Shown: one piece after another, positions 60,683 to 64,000 of the stretch | Layout of the letters: every line of letters starts with the position of its first letter | Numbering within the stretch: position 1 is the stretch's first letter | Assembly (NCBI GenBank): GCA_948146395.1 | Contig: OX411551.1 | Location: forward strand, 51,022,997 to 51,086,996 | Length of the DNA: 64,000 nt | Direction: 5' to 3' | DNA from: Fragum whitleyi | Taxonomy: Eukaryota; Mollusca; Bivalvia; Cardiida; Cardiidae | The notes under the pieces: generated by a model | The model's database searches: none | What the model was told of the DNA's origin: nothing | Seen by the model: the letters and a program-made list of their open reading frames with translations, nothing else | Made by a program: the position numbers and the translations under genes

Positions 60683-62577
60683 AGCTCACCTGAGCACGAA
60701 GTGCTCAAGGTGAGCTATTGGGATCGTAGAATGTCCGTCATCCGTCGTCAGTCGTGCGTCGTCCACAATTTCTTTAAACATCTTCTCCTCCTAAACCAGT
60801 GGTCAAATCTTGATAAAAACCAAAGTTGTTCAAATAAATGAAATCCACACTTAACTTTCCCTTTACCCTTAACAAAAAGGGTGAAAATATGAAAATCTTT
60901 AAAAATCTTCTTCTCTGAAACCAGAAGGCAGATAGCTTTAATATTTGGTATGTAGCATCATCTAGTGGACCTCTACCAAGTTTGTACATATCAAGACCCT
61001 GGGGTCATATTTGGGCTTTGCCCTGGCCCAACCCTTTTTACATAGAATCAAAGAGCGAAAATCTTTAAAAATCTTCTTGTCTGTAACCAGATGGCAGACA
61101 GCTTAAATATTTGGTGTGTAGCATCACCTAGTGGGCCTCTACCAAGTTTGTTCATAACAAGTACCCTTGGGTCATATTTGGGCTTTGCACGGGTGCATCC
61201 CTTTATCTCTTATGAGCACAAAGGGTAAAAAAATGAAAATCTTCGAAAATCTTCTTCTCTGAAACCAGAAGGCAGACCGCTTTCATATTTGGTATGTAGC
61301 ATCATCTAGTGGACCTCTACCAAGTTTGTTCATATCAAGACCCTAGGGTCATGTTTGGGCTTTGCCTGGACGCAACCCCTTTTACATAGAATCAAAAGGC
61401 GAAAATCTTTTAAAATCTTCTTCTCTGAAACCAGAAGGCAGACAGCTTTTATATTTGGTATGTAGCATCATCTAGTGGACCTCTACCAAAGTTGTTCATA
61501 TCAAGACCATGGGGTCATGTTTGGGCTTTGCCTGGGCGCAACCCTTTTTACATAGAATCAAAGAGCGAAAATCTTTGAAAAACTTCTTCTCTGTAACCAG
61601 ATGTCAGACAGCTTAAATATTTGTAGTGTAGCATCACATAGTGGGCCTCTACCAAGTTTGTTCATATCAAGACCCTTGGGTCATATTGGGCTTTGCACAG
61701 ATGCATCCCTTTATCTCTTATGAGCATGAAGGGTAAAAAAATGAAAATCTTCTTCTATGAAACCAGAAGGCATACAGCTTTCATATTTGGTATGTAGCAT
61801 CATCTAGTGGACCTCTACCAAGTTTGTTCATATCAAGACCCTTGGGTAATATTTGGGCTTTGCATGGGTGCATCCCTTTATCTCTTATGAGCACGAAGGG
61901 TAAAAAAATGAAAATCTTCAAAAATCTTCTTCTATGAAACCAGAAGGCAGACCGCTTTCATATTTGGTATGTAGCATCATCAAGTGGACCTCTACCAAGT
62001 TTGTTCATATCAAGACCCTAGGATCATATTTGAGCTCCACCTGGGCACAACCCTTTTTACATAGAATCAAAAGGCGAAAATCTTTTAAAATCTTCTTGAA
62101 TTGAAACCAGAGGGCGCACTGCTTTCATTTTCGGTAAGTAGCATCATCTTGTGGGCCCCTACTTAGTTTGTTCATATCAAGACCCTTGGGTCATATTTGG
62201 GCTCCACCCGGACGCATCCCTTTCAGCTCATCTTAGCATGATGGGTGAAAATGGGAAAACCTTCAAAAATATTCTTTTCTAAAACCAGAAGGCAGACAGC
62301 TTTCATATTTAGAATGTAGCATCATCTTATGGACCTCTTCCAAGTTTGTTCATATCAAGACCCTGGGGTCACTTTTGGGGTCCACCCGGATGCATCCCTT
62401 TTTACATAGAATCAAAGAGCAAAAAGGCATATCTGTCTTGCTCTTTGCTGAAAACGTTCCATGGTATTGATCTTAGGCAATTATCTTCTTTTAGACATCT
62501 GCCTATCTAATTAATGTGATGTCTCAGGGGTCATAGAGACTCAGGTGAGCGATCTAGGACCATCTTGGTCCTCTTGT
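60683..62577 (+). mobile_element. tandem-core element C, subfamily II
   Basis: It has the same left hairpin (AGCTCACCTGAGCAC-GAA-GTGCTCAAGGTGAGCT), CGTCGT-rich stretch, about eight or nine core units and the same right end (GGCATATCTGTC, CTCAGGTGAGCGA, AGGACCATCTTGGTCCT, CTTGT) as element A. Some 60 bases after GGCCAATC-type sequence are shortened near 60808. Confidence 0.82.
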
Positions 62578-62596
62578 TTCTTTTTCTCCTTTTTTT

Positions 62597-64000
62597 AGCT
62601 CACCTGAGCACGAAGTGCTCAAGGTGAGCTTTTGGGATCGTAGAATGTCTGTCGTCGGTCGTCAGTTGTGCGTCGCGGTCGTGCGTCGTCCACAATTTCT
62701 TTAAACATCTTCTCCTCCTAAACCAGTTGGCTAATCTTGATGAAACTTGGCAGGGATGTTCCTTAAGTCATGCTCTATCAAAGTTGTTCAAATAAATGAA
62801 ATCCACCCTTAACTTTCCCATTACCCTTAGCATAAAGGGTGAAAATATGAAAATCTTTAAAAATCTTCTTCTCTGAAATCAGAAGGCAGACAGCTTTAAT
62901 ATTTGGTGTGTAGCATCATCTAGTGGACCTCTACCAAGTTTGTTCATGTCAAGACCCTTGGGTCATATTTCGGCTTTGCCCAGACCAAACCCTTTTTACA
63001 TAGAATCAAAGAGCGAAAATCTTTAAAAATCTTCTTCTCTGTAACCAGAAGGCAGACAGCTTAAATATTTGGTGTGTAGCATCACCTAGTGGGCCTCTAC
63101 CAAGTTTGTTCATAACAAGACCCTTGGGTCATAGTTGGGCTTTGCATGTGTGCATCCCTTTATCTCTTATGGGCACGAAGGGTAAAAAAATGAAAATCTT
63201 CAAAAATCTTCTTCTCTGAAACCAGAAGGCAGACAGCTTTCATATTTGGTATGTAGCATCATCTAGTGGACCTCTACCAAGTTTCTTCATATCAAGACCC
63301 TGGGGTCATGTTTGGGCTTTGCCCGGGCCAAACCCTTTTTACATAGAATCGAAGAGCAAAAATCTTTAAAAATCTTCTTCTCTGTAACCAGATAGCAGAC
63401 AGCTTTAATATTTGGTAAGTAGCATCACCTAGGGGGCCCCTGCCAAGTTTGTTCATATCAAGACCCTTGGGTCATATTTTGGCTTCGCACGGTTGCATCC
63501 CTTTATCTCTTATGAGCACTAAGGGTAAAAAAATGAAAATCTTTAAAAATCTTCTTCTCTGAAACCAGAAGGCAGACAGCTTTCATATTTGGTATGTAGC
63601 ATCATGTAGTAGAACTCTACCAAGTTTGTTCATATCAAGACCCTAGGATCATATTTGGACTCCACCCGGGCACAACCCTTTTTACATAGAATCAAAGAGC
63701 AGAAATCTTTTAAAATCTTCTTTAATGGAAACCAGAGGGCACACTGCTTTCATTTTTGGTATAAAGCATCATCTTGTGGGCCCCTTCCAAGTTTGTTCAT
63801 ATCAAGACCCTTGGGTCATATTTGGGCTTTGCACGGGTGCATCCCTTTCAGCTCTTCTGAGCATGATGGGTGAAAATGGGAAAACCTTCAAAAATCTTCT
63901 TCTCTGAAACCAGAAGGCAGACAGCTTTCATATTTAGAATGTAGCATCATCTTATGGACCTCTTCCAAGTTTGTTCATATCAAGACCCTGGGGTCACTTT
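62597..64000 (+). mobile_element. tandem-core element D, subfamily II, runs off the window
   Basis: It starts 20 bp after element C with the same hairpin and the same unit order. Units continue to the last base, so the right end is outside the window. Open frames at 63655 and 63725 lie within units and are not genes. Confidence 0.82.

Noticed and set aside
57180..63000. CRISPR-like appearance of regularly spaced repeats
   Set aside because: Units are about 165-180 bp, are themselves the repeated sequence without unique spacers, and lie in eukaryotic DNA.

Overview
The window looks like nuclear DNA of a mollusc, most likely a bivalve. It is AT-rich, intron-bearing and dominated by mobile elements. 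The assignment rests on tRNA-derived SINEs with a mollusc-like body, pearl/HINE-like non-autonomous elements with a core of about 165-bp tandem units, and LINE and Ty3/gypsy proteins of invertebrate type. No species can be named from the sequence alone.

Only one host gene is well supported: a two-coding-exon, type II membrane glycosyltransferase of the DXD (Gly_transf_sug, GT32-like) type. Its start exon is at 29427-29555 and its catalytic exon at 35401-36572. The intervening 5.8-kb intron is packed with MITEs.

Layout. 1-3900: an inverted array built on GATGGCAGCC / GGCTGCCATC with a minus-strand tandem-core element between its arms. 4956-5387: a TA-flanked MITE. 6354-7646: a second tandem-core element, followed by a short MITE (7678-7840). 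10171-28024: a triple nest. A decayed LINE is split inside its endonuclease domain by a minus-strand Ty3/gypsy element (11215-24803, 4-bp TSD GTTA). The gypsy 5' LTR is in turn split by a small LTR element with by-eye identical 215-bp LTRs (21142-24142). 29427-36572: the glycosyltransferase. 36843-37116: SINE copy 1. 41461-42155: a long inverted repeat. 43057-44000: an element with 8-bp TSD and CGGCC arrays at both ends. About 44390-47364: a second LINE relic carrying SINE copy 2 with a perfect 14-bp TSD. 47665-49073: an element with long TIRs rich in CGTACGG palindromes. 51305-55122: a TTAA-flanked piggyBac-like element. 57132-64000: a run of tandem-core elements, one nested inside another, with a pogo/Tigger transposase fragment between two of them.

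The gypsy element is the only long coding unit. It has gag with two CCHC knuckles, then a CCCAAAC slippery heptamer directly before the gag stop, then protease-RT-RNase H-integrase. Its pol carries a single-base shift in an A-run. Both LINEs are broken by stops and frameshifts. The most unusual observations are the exact nest, the frameshift signal, the GGGAACCAAT-rich gypsy leader, the shared end architecture of the tandem-core elements, and several non-autonomous DNA elements whose termini consist of repeated short motifs.
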